Notes: generated from the sequence alone by a model not told the origin. DNA of 64,000 bases from Chitinophaga polysaccharea (GCF_007829335.1 NZ_VIWO01000001.1:558001-622000), one strand, 5' to 3'; shown: positions 54,326 through 63,940, numbered from the stretch's first letter. Translations and numbers: made by a program.

Positions 54326-55515
54326 ATATTGTTGACATATTTTTTCACCGTCAGCCAGTTGACCACGTACACTAACGCCAGCACCACCGCCATACCGGCA
54401 AAAACAAGTACTCCCGGCCATGGGCTGATCAACATCTGGTGCGCAGCCAGTATTGCGGCAGTCCAGTATTGCAATGCTGCCAGGAGCAGTAACGACAGTA
54501 ATCCTACTACGATATACAGGGGAACAAATTGTTTGAGCAAATAACGCTGCAGCTGCTGGGGTGCCGTGCCCAATATCACCAGCAGCTGGATTTCCCGCTT
54601 ACAGGAGGCAATCACCAATTGAATGAACATACTGAAAACCAACAAGGCAAAGCATAGCAAGATCAGGCCAAAGAACCCAACTACCGATACAATAGTTTGT
54701 ACAATCATCCTGGTTTTACTGAACTTCAGTTTATCCTGGTTGGTGGTATAGCCGTTGTCTTCCAGGAACTTTACCAGCGTTGGATTAGAAGGGTCCGGGG
54801 TTTTGATGATCACCCGGGAAGTACCCACAGCAGTAGCGGTGCTATACTTCTGGTTGGCCCAGGCCATAAAGGAGGCCGGTACCAGGAAAGAAGAGATACG
54901 GTCTGAAAAGCCCACTACATGTCCCATATACTGGTCCGATACCTGGTTATTGGAAATGTTTACCTGCAGAGGCAGCGCTTTCACTGTTTCCTGGGATATC
55001 TGCGGCAGGTCCTGGCTGAGGGAAAAGCCGAAATTATAGAGGTTCAAAAAATCATTAGGCAGAATAATAGGAATCGTTCTATCTCCTTCATTCCATTTCC
55101 AGTCTTCATTTTTCACATCCAGGAAACTATCGGGCACTGCTTCAAAAAACATATCGGTGGCGAAGTGTAAGTCGCCGGGCGCCTGAATCACCACTTTATA
55201 CTGGCTGGAGGTCACTACCCCAAAAGCCTGTACGAATGGTTGCTTCCGGATATTGGCAATTTCTTCGGGAGTAAAAATGCTCTTGGCCGATTGTCCCATC
55301 ATGGCATTAGTGATGGTTTTATTGATAACAAGAAAATCGGCTGTTTCGTTTTGGTTTTTGCTGCTGTACAGGAGCTGGCTGAAATTGGTATGGGCCTGTA
55401 TCGCTATCAGGATCAACAACATAGCGATGCCCAAACCCACTGCTGCCATTAAAAACCGGGTTTTACCCACTCCTGTTTGGATGATCTTCTTAAGTAAATC
55501 GAAAAAAGGACGCAT
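54322..55515 (-). CDS. ABC transporter permease (FtsX-like)
   Basis: 397 residues. One TM near the N-terminus (FLMAAVGLGIAMLLILIAI), a large periplasmic domain (about 45-260) and three TMs at the C-terminus, the MacB/LolE topology. Such permeases work as dimers in lipoprotein release, peptide or antibiotic export or cell-wall hydrolase control. It starts 9 bases after the ATPase gene, so the two form a transporter; no membrane-fusion protein is nearby. Confidence 0.85.
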   Translation of the reverse strand: MRPFFDLLKKIIQTGVGKTRFLMAAVGLGIAMLLILIAIQAHTNFSQLLYSSKNQNETADFLVINKTITNAMMGQSAKSIFTPEEIANIRKQPFVQAFGVVTSSQYKVVIQAPGDLHFATDMFFEAVPDSFLDVKNEDWKWNEGDRTIPIILPNDFLNLYNFGFSLSQDLPQISQETVKALPLQVNISNNQVSDQYMGHVVGFSDRISSFLVPASFMAWANQKYSTATAVGTSRVIIKTPDPSNPTLVKFLEDNGYTTNQDKLKFSKTRMIVQTIVSVVGFFGLILLCFALLVFSMFIQLVIASCKREIQLLVILGTAPQQLQRYLLKQFVPLYIVVGLLSLLLLAALQYWTAAILAAHQMLISPWPGVLVFAGMAVVLALVYVVNWLTVKKYVNNI

Positions 55516-55524
55516 GAAACAACA

Positions 55525-56175
55525 TTAAAGATGGTAATGCACATCGTAGGCGAAGTGCTGGTCATTATCCAGGTCGGTTAAAATAAATCCCGCATTACGG
55601 GCTTTACATTCTTCTGCAATGAGGGCGGCGGCTCGTTGTGTGTTCTCTTCATCGAGGTGACTGAAGGGCTCATCCATCAACAGACACTGAAAAGGCTGTA
55701 CCAGTGCCCGGATGATGGCGATCCGCTGCCGTTCGCCATAGGAAAGCGTTTTGCCGCTTTGTTCCAGTATATGCGATACATTGAGGCGGGCAGCCATATC
55801 GGCTATCTTTTCAGGAGGGTAATATGGTTTCCCCTGCATTACATTCTTGAGTATTATGTTTTCGCGGGCGGTAAGCTGTTCAAACAACCGCAGGTCCTGG
55901 AAAATCACGCTTACTTCCTGCTGCCGCATGCGGGCGATATCATTTTTGCTGTAGGAAGGCCATGGTTGACCATTTACCGCAACCTGACCTGTGTAATCGT
56001 AGCGGATATGATAGAGGTAATGAATCAAAGTGGTTTTGCCGGTACCGGAGGGTGCTTTTATCTTCACAAAACTACCTTGCTGAAAAGTAACCTCCCGGTT
56101 CCAGATGTCCGACGACCGTTGCCGGAGTTTGTCCTGCAATGGAATCGGCATGAGGTGATTGAGCTGAATCTGCAT
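55525..56175 (-). CDS. ABC transporter ATP-binding protein
   Basis: 216 residues. Walker A APSGTGKTT, Q-loop VIFQDLRLF, signature LSYGERQR and Walker B LLMDEPFSHLD with its Glu are intact. The H-loop histidine expected after strand FILT is replaced (FILTDLDND). It is the cognate ATPase of the FtsX-like permease 9 bases downstream. The LolD/MacB subgroup is the closest by topology of the partner. Substrate unknown. Confidence 0.87.
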   Translation of the reverse strand: MQIQLNHLMPIPLQDKLRQRSSDIWNREVTFQQGSFVKIKAPSGTGKTTLIHYLYHIRYDYTGQVAVNGQPWPSYSKNDIARMRQQEVSVIFQDLRLFEQLTARENIILKNVMQGKPYYPPEKIADMAARLNVSHILEQSGKTLSYGERQRIAIIRALVQPFQCLLMDEPFSHLDEENTQRAAALIAEECKARNAGFILTDLDNDQHFAYDVHYHL

Positions 56176-56239
56176 AGTGGCATTACTGTTAACGGTAGCG
56201 AATATAACTTATAAATTTCACGCAGGCGTGTAAGAAGTA

Positions 56240-56270
56240 AGGGCGCAGAGGATGGATTCCCCTGCGCCCT
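56240..56270 (-). terminator. Terminator of the DUF4836 gene
   Basis: Perfect 9-bp GC-rich arms (56240-56248 and 56262-56270), 13-base loop; the T-tract on the minus strand is weak. It lies 22 bases past the DUF4836 stop. Confidence 0.6.
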
Positions 56271-56292
56271 TTATAGCTTTATGCGTTGGTTA

Positions 56293-58077
56293 TCAGTTAG
56301 GAGAAACAGCTGTAGCTGTATCTACCGGTGCTGCAAACAGGCTGTCTTCGTATGCTTTTTCTTTCGCCTTCTTTTCCTTCATTACCTTGGCTACTTCTGT
56401 ACCCAGGTTTACCAGTTGCACGAGACTGTTCTGATCTTTGTTTTTGAAGGTCAATACCGCTTCGGTGTGCTGTACATCACCGCCATCAGCTTTGCTTACT
56501 ACGGTAAAGTCTTTCAGCAATGCTTTGGATTTCTGCAATACTGTTTTTTCATCGCCTTCGGCTTTATCTTCGGGAACGATGCTGATCACTTTTTCCAGGT
56601 CTACGTAACCACCCAGCATGCTTCCTTTCACTTTACTTTCTACGCCTTCCGGTAATTTCACACTGCCTTTGCCGCCGAGGTATTGTTGTAATACCGTGCT
56701 ATCGGAACCTACCGTTACAAATTTTTCGGTGATAGATACCGGAGGCATAGTGGCAGCGGCCATGGGATTAGCAATCACGTAGTGGTCGCCTTCGCGGGTA
56801 AATACTTCTTTCAGCATAGGGGAAGTCATCACCTTATTGAAAGCGTCTTTATTACCTACTTTAAGGCTAAAGATCCATTTGGCAGAAGGTTTTTCTACGA
56901 ATTCGCCAGGCATGTATTCAGATTCTTTCTTGGTGATAGCCAGGTCAGAAGCTACGTATACCAGCTGTCCTTCAAAAGCATTCAGGATATCGTCCATGCT
57001 CAGGCCGGATTTACCGGAGATGGCCATGTTTACCACGCCGTCCATACCGGTAGCTTTAATGATTTCGCCGATCATGCGGAAATCGAAGGCATAAGAGATA
57101 AACCCGGTAATGCTTTCAGCAGGATATTTCTTCAGCATGTCCAGGTCAATTTCTTTCTTGCCATATTTTTTGTAGATGCCTGCAATTTCCTTACCCATGA
57201 AGGTATTGCCATTAAACAGGATCTTACCGTTTTCGAAGTTAACGGTACCGGTGTAATAGGTGCCTTCCATCAGCTTTTTCACGTTGGCCGGGATCATGGT
57301 GAACTGGCCGCTGTTGTAGATGGCTTCAGGATTTACGAAAACACCTGCGTCCGCATTTTCTTTCAGCAGTTTGGCAAATGGCTCGATGGAGCCGGCAGAT
57401 TCTTCCTTTTTCAGGTGGAAAAGGTGATCTACTTCAGCTACCCAGTTTTTGATAGTGGCATCGTCGTCAGTAGCTCTGAGAGCAGCAGGAACCGCTACAG
57501 CGCTATCCACCATTGGCTGATCTCCATCTTGAGAGGGCTGGCTGGAGCCACCGGGAGCGTACTGCTCCAGGTTGTTGGGGTCTACCGCACTGATATAAAT
57601 AACGGCCGATTTATTCCAGCCAATTACAGCGTGCTGCTTGGTTTCCCAGATATATTTGAAATCATTTTGTGTTTTCAGAGAGAAGTCAGCGACATTTTTT
57701 TTGAGATAGGCCTCAAATTTGTCGGCATCTTTCAGGCTGGCGGTAAGCGCCACGTATGATTTTTTCTCAGCGGCCTGTCCCTGGAATACGATAGAAGCGA
57801 AGAAGTGGCTTTGGAGATCAATACCGGAATTTTCGGCATCTTTCCAGGCTTTCATTACTTCATTGGCAGTGTCTTTGGTGTCGGCAGCGGCAAACAGCTT
57901 ATCCATAGTGATCCCGTTGGTCACCAGTTTGGTAGTCAGTTGTTTGGCATTGAGGTCGATCACCACACCGGCTGTCTTGGGAATGTACCGGCTCTCTTCG
58001 GGGTTTTTGGAGCAGGACGACAGGATAACCGCTGCGGCTACAGCGGTTAACAAAACTTTGGAAATTGTTCTTTTCAT
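56293..58077 (-). CDS. DUF4836 family lipoprotein
   Basis: 594 residues from ATG 58077 (MKRTISKVLLTAVAAAVILSSC), which forms a lipoprotein signal; starts further upstream add 38 unlikely residues. DUF4836 pattern: YIPKTAGVVIDLNAKQLTTKL, SHFFASIVFQG, an inner ADKFEAYLKKN, FDFRMIGEIIKATGMDG and a late VESKVKGSMLGGYVDLEKVI. The family is almost restricted to Bacteroidota and has no known activity; it is a large periplasmic or surface lipoprotein. An exact TAnnTTTG promoter gives a leader of about 80 bases. Confidence 0.88.
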   Translation of the reverse strand: MKRTISKVLLTAVAAAVILSSCSKNPEESRYIPKTAGVVIDLNAKQLTTKLVTNGITMDKLFAAADTKDTANEVMKAWKDAENSGIDLQSHFFASIVFQGQAAEKKSYVALTASLKDADKFEAYLKKNVADFSLKTQNDFKYIWETKQHAVIGWNKSAVIYISAVDPNNLEQYAPGGSSQPSQDGDQPMVDSAVAVPAALRATDDDATIKNWVAEVDHLFHLKKEESAGSIEPFAKLLKENADAGVFVNPEAIYNSGQFTMIPANVKKLMEGTYYTGTVNFENGKILFNGNTFMGKEIAGIYKKYGKKEIDLDMLKKYPAESITGFISYAFDFRMIGEIIKATGMDGVVNMAISGKSGLSMDDILNAFEGQLVYVASDLAITKKESEYMPGEFVEKPSAKWIFSLKVGNKDAFNKVMTSPMLKEVFTREGDHYVIANPMAAATMPPVSITEKFVTVGSDSTVLQQYLGGKGSVKLPEGVESKVKGSMLGGYVDLEKVISIVPEDKAEGDEKTVLQKSKALLKDFTVVSKADGGDVQHTEAVLTFKNKDQNSLVQLVNLGTEVAKVMKEKKAKEKAYEDSLFAAPVDTATAVSPN

Positions 58078-58163
58078 AAAAGATATAAAAATTAAGAGTT
58101 GATTCGGAGCAACAACAAGGGTTGCTAACAATACACTACCACCATCGTGGTATTTCATTCGTG

Positions 58164-58171
58164 CAAAAGTA
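58164..58171 (-). promoter_or_regulatory. Promoter of the DUF4836 gene (TACTTTTG)
   Basis: Exact TAnnTTTG on the minus strand, 87 bases upstream of ATG 58077. Because transcription would start near 58158, coding starts upstream of that point are excluded. Confidence 0.55.
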
Positions 58172-58243
58172 CGTATATTTTTGTAGCACATATGTCTGAT
58201 TTTTCCCTTTCGACGTACAATAATTCAATACTGTTTAAGTTTA

Positions 58244-58251
58244 TACCTTTG
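58244..58251 (+). promoter_or_regulatory. Promoter of the YciI-like gene (TACCTTTG)
   Basis: Exact TAnnTTTG; expected start near 58257, leader of about 39 bases to ATG 58296. Divergent from the DUF4836 promoter. Confidence 0.6.
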
Positions 58252-58295
58252 CTACTAACTATGAAACTATTACTAAATACCATAGAAAAACCATT

Positions 58296-58574
58296 ATGTT
58301 CCTGATCATGCTGCAATACATACGGCCAGTAGCCGCTATAGAGCACTATATGGAGGCGCACACGGCGTTCCTTCAAAAGTACTACGACAGCGGTCGTTTT
58401 ATTTTGTCTGGCCGAAGAAAACCCAGATCTGGCGCCGTTATTCTCTGTAATGCGTCCAGCCGCAAAGAGGTAGAAGAAATTATGAGTGAAGATCCGCTCG
58501 AAAAATACCAGCTGGCTCTTTACGAGATTATTGAGTTTGAGCCAACGGGGTACGCCAACACCCTTGGAAAATAG
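58296..58574 (+). CDS. YciI-like protein
   Basis: 92 residues. The dimeric alpha/beta-barrel pattern of YCII is visible: the His in MEAHTAFLQKYYDSG, FILSGRRKPRSGAVILCNASS, and MSEDPLEKYQLALYEIIEFEP. The conserved His-Asp pair (His in EAHT, Asp in YYDSG) is present. Members are small enzymes or ligand-binding proteins of uncertain role. The second Met (residue 5) is an alternative start. Confidence 0.82.
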   Translation: MFLIMLQYIRPVAAIEHYMEAHTAFLQKYYDSGRFILSGRRKPRSGAVILCNASSRKEVEEIMSEDPLEKYQLALYEIIEFEPTGYANTLGK

Positions 58575-58625
58575 TTCCGCTTTCTTTTTGACTGCCAACT
58601 GCTTACGCTTCTTTACTCCGGATAA

Positions 58626-59642
58626 TTACTGCATAAAGTAAATGACCTTCGTCAGCCATTTGCTACTATCCTTTTCCTTGCCCGGATCCGTTACATACAC
58701 CTCTATTGTGGGTGGAACAATTTTTCTGCCTTTGTCGGTAATAAACTTTTGAATAGCCACATGTGCATTGGCTATTTTACTATACGGTCCGTAATAATCT
58801 GCATAGGCTGCCTGCGCTGCGGGTAGGGTGATAATTTCATAGCCATTGCCGGGTTTACTGCCTTCCGGTACGGGAATAGCTGCCGCCATATCGGTCTGGT
58901 GCAGCTTTTTGTCCCAGGTAAAGAAAATACCGCAGGGCACTCCGGGCTGCAAATTAGCCGCAGTGGTAGCATTATAGATCGTTTCCAGGTTTTGGCGGTA
59001 GTAGTCGCTAATCCTGCTCATCGGGATAGTCTTCCTGACGGCGGCATAGGTAGTAGCCGGGAAATTCATTTCTTTTACGGTTACATCAATTCCGTTAGGG
59101 GTACCGGGACCTTTGACCTCGGCCTCCGCCATGCTTTTCAGGTGTTGCAATCCCTGGTCAAAATCCTTCTCCAGTGCACCTTTCATGAAAAGCGACATCA
59201 CATTCTGGGGCCGGTCGTAATGCGTATCGAACCCCCAGATCACCTTGGTTTTTCCGGCTGCTTCGGACAATTGGAAGTATACATCTGACTCCGACTTAAA
59301 AGGACTTGTAAAGGTAAGTTTCTGGGTTACCGCCTTATAAGGCTCTAAAGACAGGTGTTGTAATCTTCCTTCTCCTATTCTTTTCCCTGACCAGGAATCG
59401 GTGGCGCCTACCGTACCATCATCACCACTGATGGTGTATTGGGCGGTAGAGTCCATCTGTCTCCAGGCGCTCCATTCGTTAAACTTTTCGAATCTGACAA
59501 TATCATTCCATACAACGCTTGCAGGAGCATTGATTTCAACGCTGCGCTCCACATGCATTACAGTGGGTGCAAAAAGGATCAACACAATAGCAATAAACAG
59601 GATGAGTCCTATAATCCAGGCGAGTGTTTTAAGTACTTTCAT
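58626..59642 (-). CDS. SRPBCC domain plus GyrI-like effector-binding domain, membrane-anchored
   Basis: 338 residues from ATG 59642 (MKVLKTLAWIIGLILFIAI...); the upstream ATG adds 11 residues before the TM. One N-terminal TM anchor, then an SRPBCC/polyketide-cyclase-like fold (~25-175; VERSVEINAPASVVWNDIVRFEKFNEWSAW, GFDTHYDRP) and a C-terminal GyrI/AraC-effector-binding-like fold (~190-338; VTVKEMNFPATTYAAVRKTI, GYEIITLPAAQAAYADYYG). Both halves are small-molecule-binding folds, so a ligand-binding role at the membrane is inferred. Next to msrB on the same strand. Confidence 0.83.
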   Translation of the reverse strand: MKVLKTLAWIIGLILFIAIVLILFAPTVMHVERSVEINAPASVVWNDIVRFEKFNEWSAWRQMDSTAQYTISGDDGTVGATDSWSGKRIGEGRLQHLSLEPYKAVTQKLTFTSPFKSESDVYFQLSEAAGKTKVIWGFDTHYDRPQNVMSLFMKGALEKDFDQGLQHLKSMAEAEVKGPGTPNGIDVTVKEMNFPATTYAAVRKTIPMSRISDYYRQNLETIYNATTAANLQPGVPCGIFFTWDKKLHQTDMAAAIPVPEGSKPGNGYEIITLPAAQAAYADYYGPYSKIANAHVAIQKFITDKGRKIVPPTIEVYVTDPGKEKDSSKWLTKVIYFMQ

Positions 59643-59727
59643 GACTGTCGGGGGTTGATGATAATAAAAATACATCTTTTTATTGTCAACCGACAGCTCA
59701 CGTTGGCATCAGGCAGAAGAATGCTGG

Positions 59728-60219
59728 TTACTCTAATTCATTATTGCTGGCTTTGTTTTGCTCGTACCGCTCATTCGCTTCCTGTGCTTTTTCAAAGTCC
59801 AGGATCACGGAGTTAATACAATAGCGGAGACCTGTGGGTGGTGGACCATCGTCGAATACGTGTCCCAGGTGCGATTGACAACGACCGCATAAAACCTCCG
59901 TCCGGTGCATGCCATGGGTATTATCCGGGGCATAAATAACACTGGTTTTGGTAAGCGGCTGAAAGAAACTCGGCCATCCGCAGGTGCTCTCAAATTTGGC
60001 ATCAGATACGAATAAAGGATTTCCGCAAGCAGCACAGTAATAAGTCCCATTTTCTTTGCTATTCCAGTGCTTTCCGGTAAAAGCCCATTCCGTTCCTTTT
60101 TCCCTGGCAATGTGATACACCTCTTGTGGCAATAGTTCCCTCCATTGTTCGTCGGTCAGATTAACTTTATTGGCATCTGTATGGGAGTAAACATCTCCCT
60201 TCTTTTTTCCGTCTTCCAT
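59728..60219 (-). CDS. msrB: Peptide-methionine (R)-S-oxide reductase
   Basis: 163 residues. Zinc cysteines in CAACGNPL and CGRCQSHLGHVF, the substrate motif STCGWPSFFQP and the catalytic cysteine in GLRYCINSVIL (a Cys, not Sec). It repairs methionine-R-sulfoxide, with a thioredoxin as reductant. No signal peptide, so cytoplasmic. An exact TAATTTTG promoter lies about 60 bases upstream. Confidence 0.95.
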   Translation of the reverse strand: MEDGKKKGDVYSHTDANKVNLTDEQWRELLPQEVYHIAREKGTEWAFTGKHWNSKENGTYYCAACGNPLFVSDAKFESTCGWPSFFQPLTKTSVIYAPDNTHGMHRTEVLCGRCQSHLGHVFDDGPPPTGLRYCINSVILDFEKAQEANERYEQNKASNNELE

Positions 60220-60279
60220 TGATTTCTATTTTTCGCCGTTACTTGGGCAGGTACAGCTCGTACCCCTGATAGAGATATT

Positions 60280-60287
60280 CAAAATTA
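60280..60287 (-). promoter_or_regulatory. Promoter of msrB (TAATTTTG)
   Basis: Exact TAnnTTTG on the minus strand, 60 bases upstream of ATG 60219. The remaining gap to mutL (60288-60543) shows no gene; a TAACTTTA element near 60520 may serve mutL. Confidence 0.5.
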
Positions 60288-60543
60288 TTAGTTTCCATAG
60301 GTACATATGTAAAGTTTTGATTCGTTAACTTCTCATTAACACTAGCGTTGCGATTGTTGTCAGTCTGTTGCTTCGTCTTTTTTTTCCTACTTAAAGTACG
60401 TATGAATATGCATAATGGATTGTTATTTCCTGCAAATCAAAGGCGTATTTAACAAAACAGTGGGTTTTTTGTTTAAAACTGTCTGATAATCACCGATGAG
60501 CAACTGCACAGAAATTGTTAACTTTACAGCAAAAGGCTAGTAA

Positions 60544-62445
60544 GTGGCGGATATCATCAATTTATTACCAGACAATATAGCGAACCAGATAGCTGCAGGA
60601 GAAGTGATACAAAGACCGGCATCAGCGGTAAAAGAATTACTTGAAAACGCAGTGGACGCAGGAGCTACCGAGATTCAGCTGATCATAAAAGATGCAGGCA
60701 AAGAGTTAGTGCAGGTAATTGATAACGGTGGCGGTATGAGCGAAACAGATGCCCGTATGTGCTTCGAACGCCATGCGACCTCAAAAATACAATCCATCGA
60801 TGATCTGTTCCAGATCACTACCATGGGATTCCGGGGGGAAGCCCTCGCTTCTATTGCCGCTGTATCCCAAGTGGAGCTCAAAACCCGTAAACGGGGCTCC
60901 GAGGTAGGTACCTACGTGGAAATAGACAATAGCTTCGTGCAAAAGCAGGAACCCTGTCAAACGGCAGAAGGAACCAGCATTGCCATGAAAAACCTATTCT
61001 TTAACGTACCCGCCCGCCGGAACTTCCTCAAAAGCAATGCGGCGGAAATGAGGCATATTGTAGATGAATTTATCCGGGTAGCCATGGCTTTCCCGCAACT
61101 GCAATTTTCCCTCACCAGCAATAATCAACAGCTGTTCCACCTCGAGAAAGGATCCCTTAAACAACGTATCGTTGCCATCCTGGGACAACATTATAATGCC
61201 CGCCTCGTGAGCGTAAAGGAAACTACCGACTACATGAATGTGTACGGATTTGTAGGAAAACCCGAAACCGCTAAAAAAACCAGGGGCGACCAGTTCTTTT
61301 TTGTCAATAACCGCTTTATTAAAAGCTCCTACCTCAATCATGCAGTCATGAACGCATTTGCCGACATTATCCCGGCAGATAGCTTCCCCCTGTATGTATT
61401 GTTTATTGATGTAAACCCTGAACATGTGGACATCAACGTACATCCCACCAAACAGGAAATCAAGTTTGATGACGAAAAACTGATGTACGCCTTTGTTCAA
61501 TCGGCCGTGAAACACTCCCTGGCCCAGTTTAGCATTACCGCTACCCTGGACTTTGACCTCGACCCCAACATCCAGGCGCTGGATGCCGTAAGCAAACCGT
61601 TTACCGCACAGCAACAGCAAGAGTCGACGCAAAGTTCCCTGTATAAATCCTTCACACAGGCCAACCAGGCCCATATGATCGATAAAAGCAGCAACAGCAG
61701 TAACCTGAAACACTGGAAAGACCTGTACGAGCCGGCCGGCAGCAACGACAGCTACAGCACCGGCGCCTATACCGTGGAACCGGAACCGGAAACCCGGCCC
61801 GCTGTAACATACGAAAGCCAGCCTCACGCTACGGCTTCCGTTATCGATGAACGCTGGCAGGATACGCCGAAAGACCAGAAAGTACCTGTACAAATACAGC
61901 AACAGTACATTTTATCACAGATCAAATCAGGCTTTATATTAATAGACCAACAGGCGGCCCATGAAAGAATCTTGTATGAACGCTACCAGCGCGCTTTAGT
62001 GGAAGCGCCTATGGCCACCCAGCAAAGCCTGTTCCCGCAAACCCTGCAACTGCCTCCCGCAGATGCAGCCCTGATCAGTGAAATGCTGGGCGACCTGCAA
62101 ACACTGGGCTATGACCTGGAGCCTTTTGGCAACAATACCTTTGTAGTTCGCGGTACGCCGGCCGACATCCAGAATAACAACAACCAGGCTACCATAGAAA
62201 ACCTGCTGGAACAATTTAAAAACTTCAGCCACGAGCTGAAAGTCAATCCGAGAGAACAGCTCATTCGCTCTATGGCCCGTAATAACGCCATTCCTGCCGG
62301 CAAAGTACTGGCTGCCCGCGAAATGCAGAATATCATCGATGAACTATTTGCCTGCAGTATGCCTAATGTGGCTCCCGGAGGCAAATTCACCTTTATATCC
62401 TTCAAACTCACTGACCTCGCCCGTATGTTTGAACGGGGGAACTGA
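60544..62445 (+). CDS. mutL: DNA mismatch repair protein MutL
   Basis: 633 residues from GTG 60544 (ADIINLLPDNIANQIAAGEV). GHKL ATPase: ELLENAVDAGAT, DNGGGM, TMGFRGEALASIAAV, GTSIAMKNLFFNVPARR; the transducer domain ends with DINVHPTKQEIKF. A Gln/Ser-rich linker (~350-450) leads to the C-terminal dimerisation domain. The endonuclease motif there reads DQQAAHERILYE, i.e. Gln in place of His in DQHAxxExxxxE; the acidic residues are kept, so endonuclease activity is possible but not certain. It couples MutS recognition to strand incision. Confidence 0.96.
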   Translation: MADIINLLPDNIANQIAAGEVIQRPASAVKELLENAVDAGATEIQLIIKDAGKELVQVIDNGGGMSETDARMCFERHATSKIQSIDDLFQITTMGFRGEALASIAAVSQVELKTRKRGSEVGTYVEIDNSFVQKQEPCQTAEGTSIAMKNLFFNVPARRNFLKSNAAEMRHIVDEFIRVAMAFPQLQFSLTSNNQQLFHLEKGSLKQRIVAILGQHYNARLVSVKETTDYMNVYGFVGKPETAKKTRGDQFFFVNNRFIKSSYLNHAVMNAFADIIPADSFPLYVLFIDVNPEHVDINVHPTKQEIKFDDEKLMYAFVQSAVKHSLAQFSITATLDFDLDPNIQALDAVSKPFTAQQQQESTQSSLYKSFTQANQAHMIDKSSNSSNLKHWKDLYEPAGSNDSYSTGAYTVEPEPETRPAVTYESQPHATASVIDERWQDTPKDQKVPVQIQQQYILSQIKSGFILIDQQAAHERILYERYQRALVEAPMATQQSLFPQTLQLPPADAALISEMLGDLQTLGYDLEPFGNNTFVVRGTPADIQNNNNQATIENLLEQFKNFSHELKVNPREQLIRSMARNNAIPAGKVLAAREMQNIIDELFACSMPNVAPGGKFTFISFKLTDLARMFERGN

Positions 62446-62448
62446 TTT

Positions 62449-62488
62449 GAGCAGAAAGCGTAACGCTTCTGCATTATGCTTTCTGCTC
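62449..62488. terminator. Hairpin between the convergent mutL and gluconokinase genes
   Basis: Perfect 11-bp arms GAGCAGAAAGC (62449-62459) and GCTTTCTGCTC (62478-62488); the right arm overlaps the kinase C-terminal codons. A competing inner hairpin (AGCG-type) lies within. No clean T-run, so it is only a plausible shared terminator in a 28-base gap. Confidence 0.4.
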
Positions 62489-63940
62489 CTCCAGCAATTC
62501 ATATACCTTCCTGAAACGCTGGTATTTCTGCTGATATCCATCATATAAACTCCTGTCGGGATCAAATGCTACAGCTGAAGCCGTGGCTGCGTTTACCGGC
62601 TCGGACAAACCTAATGCTCTGGTAGCCAATATAATAGCGCCCAAGGCAGAAGCATCCCGCTCCTGTTGCAGATACATCGTTTGCCCGAAAATATCCGCCA
62701 TCAGCTGAATCCAGCCCGGCGAATGGGTAAAGCCCCCGCTCACCAATATTTTTTGCACCGGCCCTGCAGTTTCCTCCAATGCGGCTTTAATACTTAACAA
62801 GGCAAAACAAATACCTTCCAACACCGCCCGGGTAAAATGTGCGGGGGTATGTTGGGGTTGTATACCTATAAATGCCGCAGTAGCATGGCTGTTCCACATA
62901 GGCGCCCGCTCCCCAAGCAGGTAAGGCAGGCATAGCAGGTTATCTGATTGGATTTTCAGGGCTTCATTCACCAACCTATCCAGTGCTTCCGGCGGTTGTT
63001 GCAGAAAATCCCTGATCAGCCATTGCAATACCACCCCACCATTATTAGAGGCGCCACCGGTAATATATATATGATCTGTAAGGAGATAGGTAAAAAGACG
63101 GCCCTGGCTATCGGTGAGAGCCTGGGTACCGGCCATCCTCACCGCCCCACTGGTGCCGATGGTGAGCGTGGCATGCCCCGGCAACATGGCGCCGCTGCCC
63201 AATTGCGCCAGGCAACCATCGCTGCCTCCTATAACAAAGGGCGTGTTGGCCGGGATACCCAAATCCGCTGCCACTGCGGGTAAGAGCCCCTGTATCACTG
63301 AGTCGGCCGATACCGGATCCGGCAACTGTGCCGGCCGGATACCTGCTACCCGGAGCGCGGTATCATTCCATTGCAAAGCATGAATGTCGAATAAGCCCGT
63401 AGCGGATGCTATAGAGTGATCGGTTACATATCTCCCAAAGAAATGATGAAAGATATATTCCTTAATACCCGGAAACATAGCCGCCTGCACAAACAGCTCC
63501 GGTTGCTGCTCCCGTAGCCAGATCAGCTTACATAACGGCGACATCGCATGCACAGGCGTGCCGGTTTGCCGGTATATCTCCTTCCCTTCCGGGGTATTGC
63601 GAAGGGCTATGGCGCAGGATTCGCTCCGGTTGTCGGCCCAGATAATAAGAGGCGTCAGCGCTTTGCCGGATCGACTTACAGCCATCATGCTATGCATTGC
63701 ACTGCTGAAGGCAATCGCTGTGGGAGGATAGCCCATTTCGGTTACTACGGTACGGATACCGGTTTTGACGGCATCGAGTATTACTTCGGGCGATTGCTCA
63801 CTATAACCGGGCTTCGGATGTTGGGTAGGATACGACTGTTGAAAAACTGCTCCAAATTTGCCGTTCATCCTTAGCACAATCGATTTTGCACTGCTGGTGC
63901 CTATATCTACGCCGATAATATACGCATGATGGTCGCTCAT
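62474..63940 (-). CDS. gntK: FGGY-family carbohydrate kinase, probably gluconokinase
   Basis: 488 residues. FGGY hallmarks: phosphate-binding GVDIGTSSAKSIVL, FSSAMHSMMAV with WADNRSES, TIGTSGAVRM for ADP and the C-terminal ILVSGGFTHSPGWIQLMADIFG. TGTPVHAMSPLCKLIWLRE is characteristic for gluconokinases in this family (HxMSP), so D-gluconate to 6-phosphogluconate is the favoured reaction; xylulokinase or another pentitol kinase is the alternative. Its upstream side, where a transporter or 6-phosphogluconate dehydrogenase might lie, is beyond the window. Confidence 0.8.
   Translation of the reverse strand: MSDHHAYIIGVDIGTSSAKSIVLRMNGKFGAVFQQSYPTQHPKPGYSEQSPEVILDAVKTGIRTVVTEMGYPPTAIAFSSAMHSMMAVSRSGKALTPLIIWADNRSESCAIALRNTPEGKEIYRQTGTPVHAMSPLCKLIWLREQQPELFVQAAMFPGIKEYIFHHFFGRYVTDHSIASATGLFDIHALQWNDTALRVAGIRPAQLPDPVSADSVIQGLLPAVAADLGIPANTPFVIGGSDGCLAQLGSGAMLPGHATLTIGTSGAVRMAGTQALTDSQGRLFTYLLTDHIYITGGASNNGGVVLQWLIRDFLQQPPEALDRLVNEALKIQSDNLLCLPYLLGERAPMWNSHATAAFIGIQPQHTPAHFTRAVLEGICFALLSIKAALEETAGPVQKILVSGGFTHSPGWIQLMADIFGQTMYLQQERDASALGAIILATRALGLSEPVNAATASAVAFDPDRSLYDGYQQKYQRFRKVYELLEEQKA

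Noticed and set aside
56782..57759. 325-codon plus-strand frame opposite DUF4836
   Set aside because: Shadow of a real gene in the opposite strand; the sense frame has a lipoprotein signal and family motifs.
60994..61902. 302-codon minus-strand frame opposite mutL
   Set aside because: Antisense of the conserved MutL transducer and linker regions.
61920..61980. MutL endonuclease motif with Gln for His as a defect
   Set aside because: The acidic residues remain and the rest of the domain is intact; I cannot call it loss of function.
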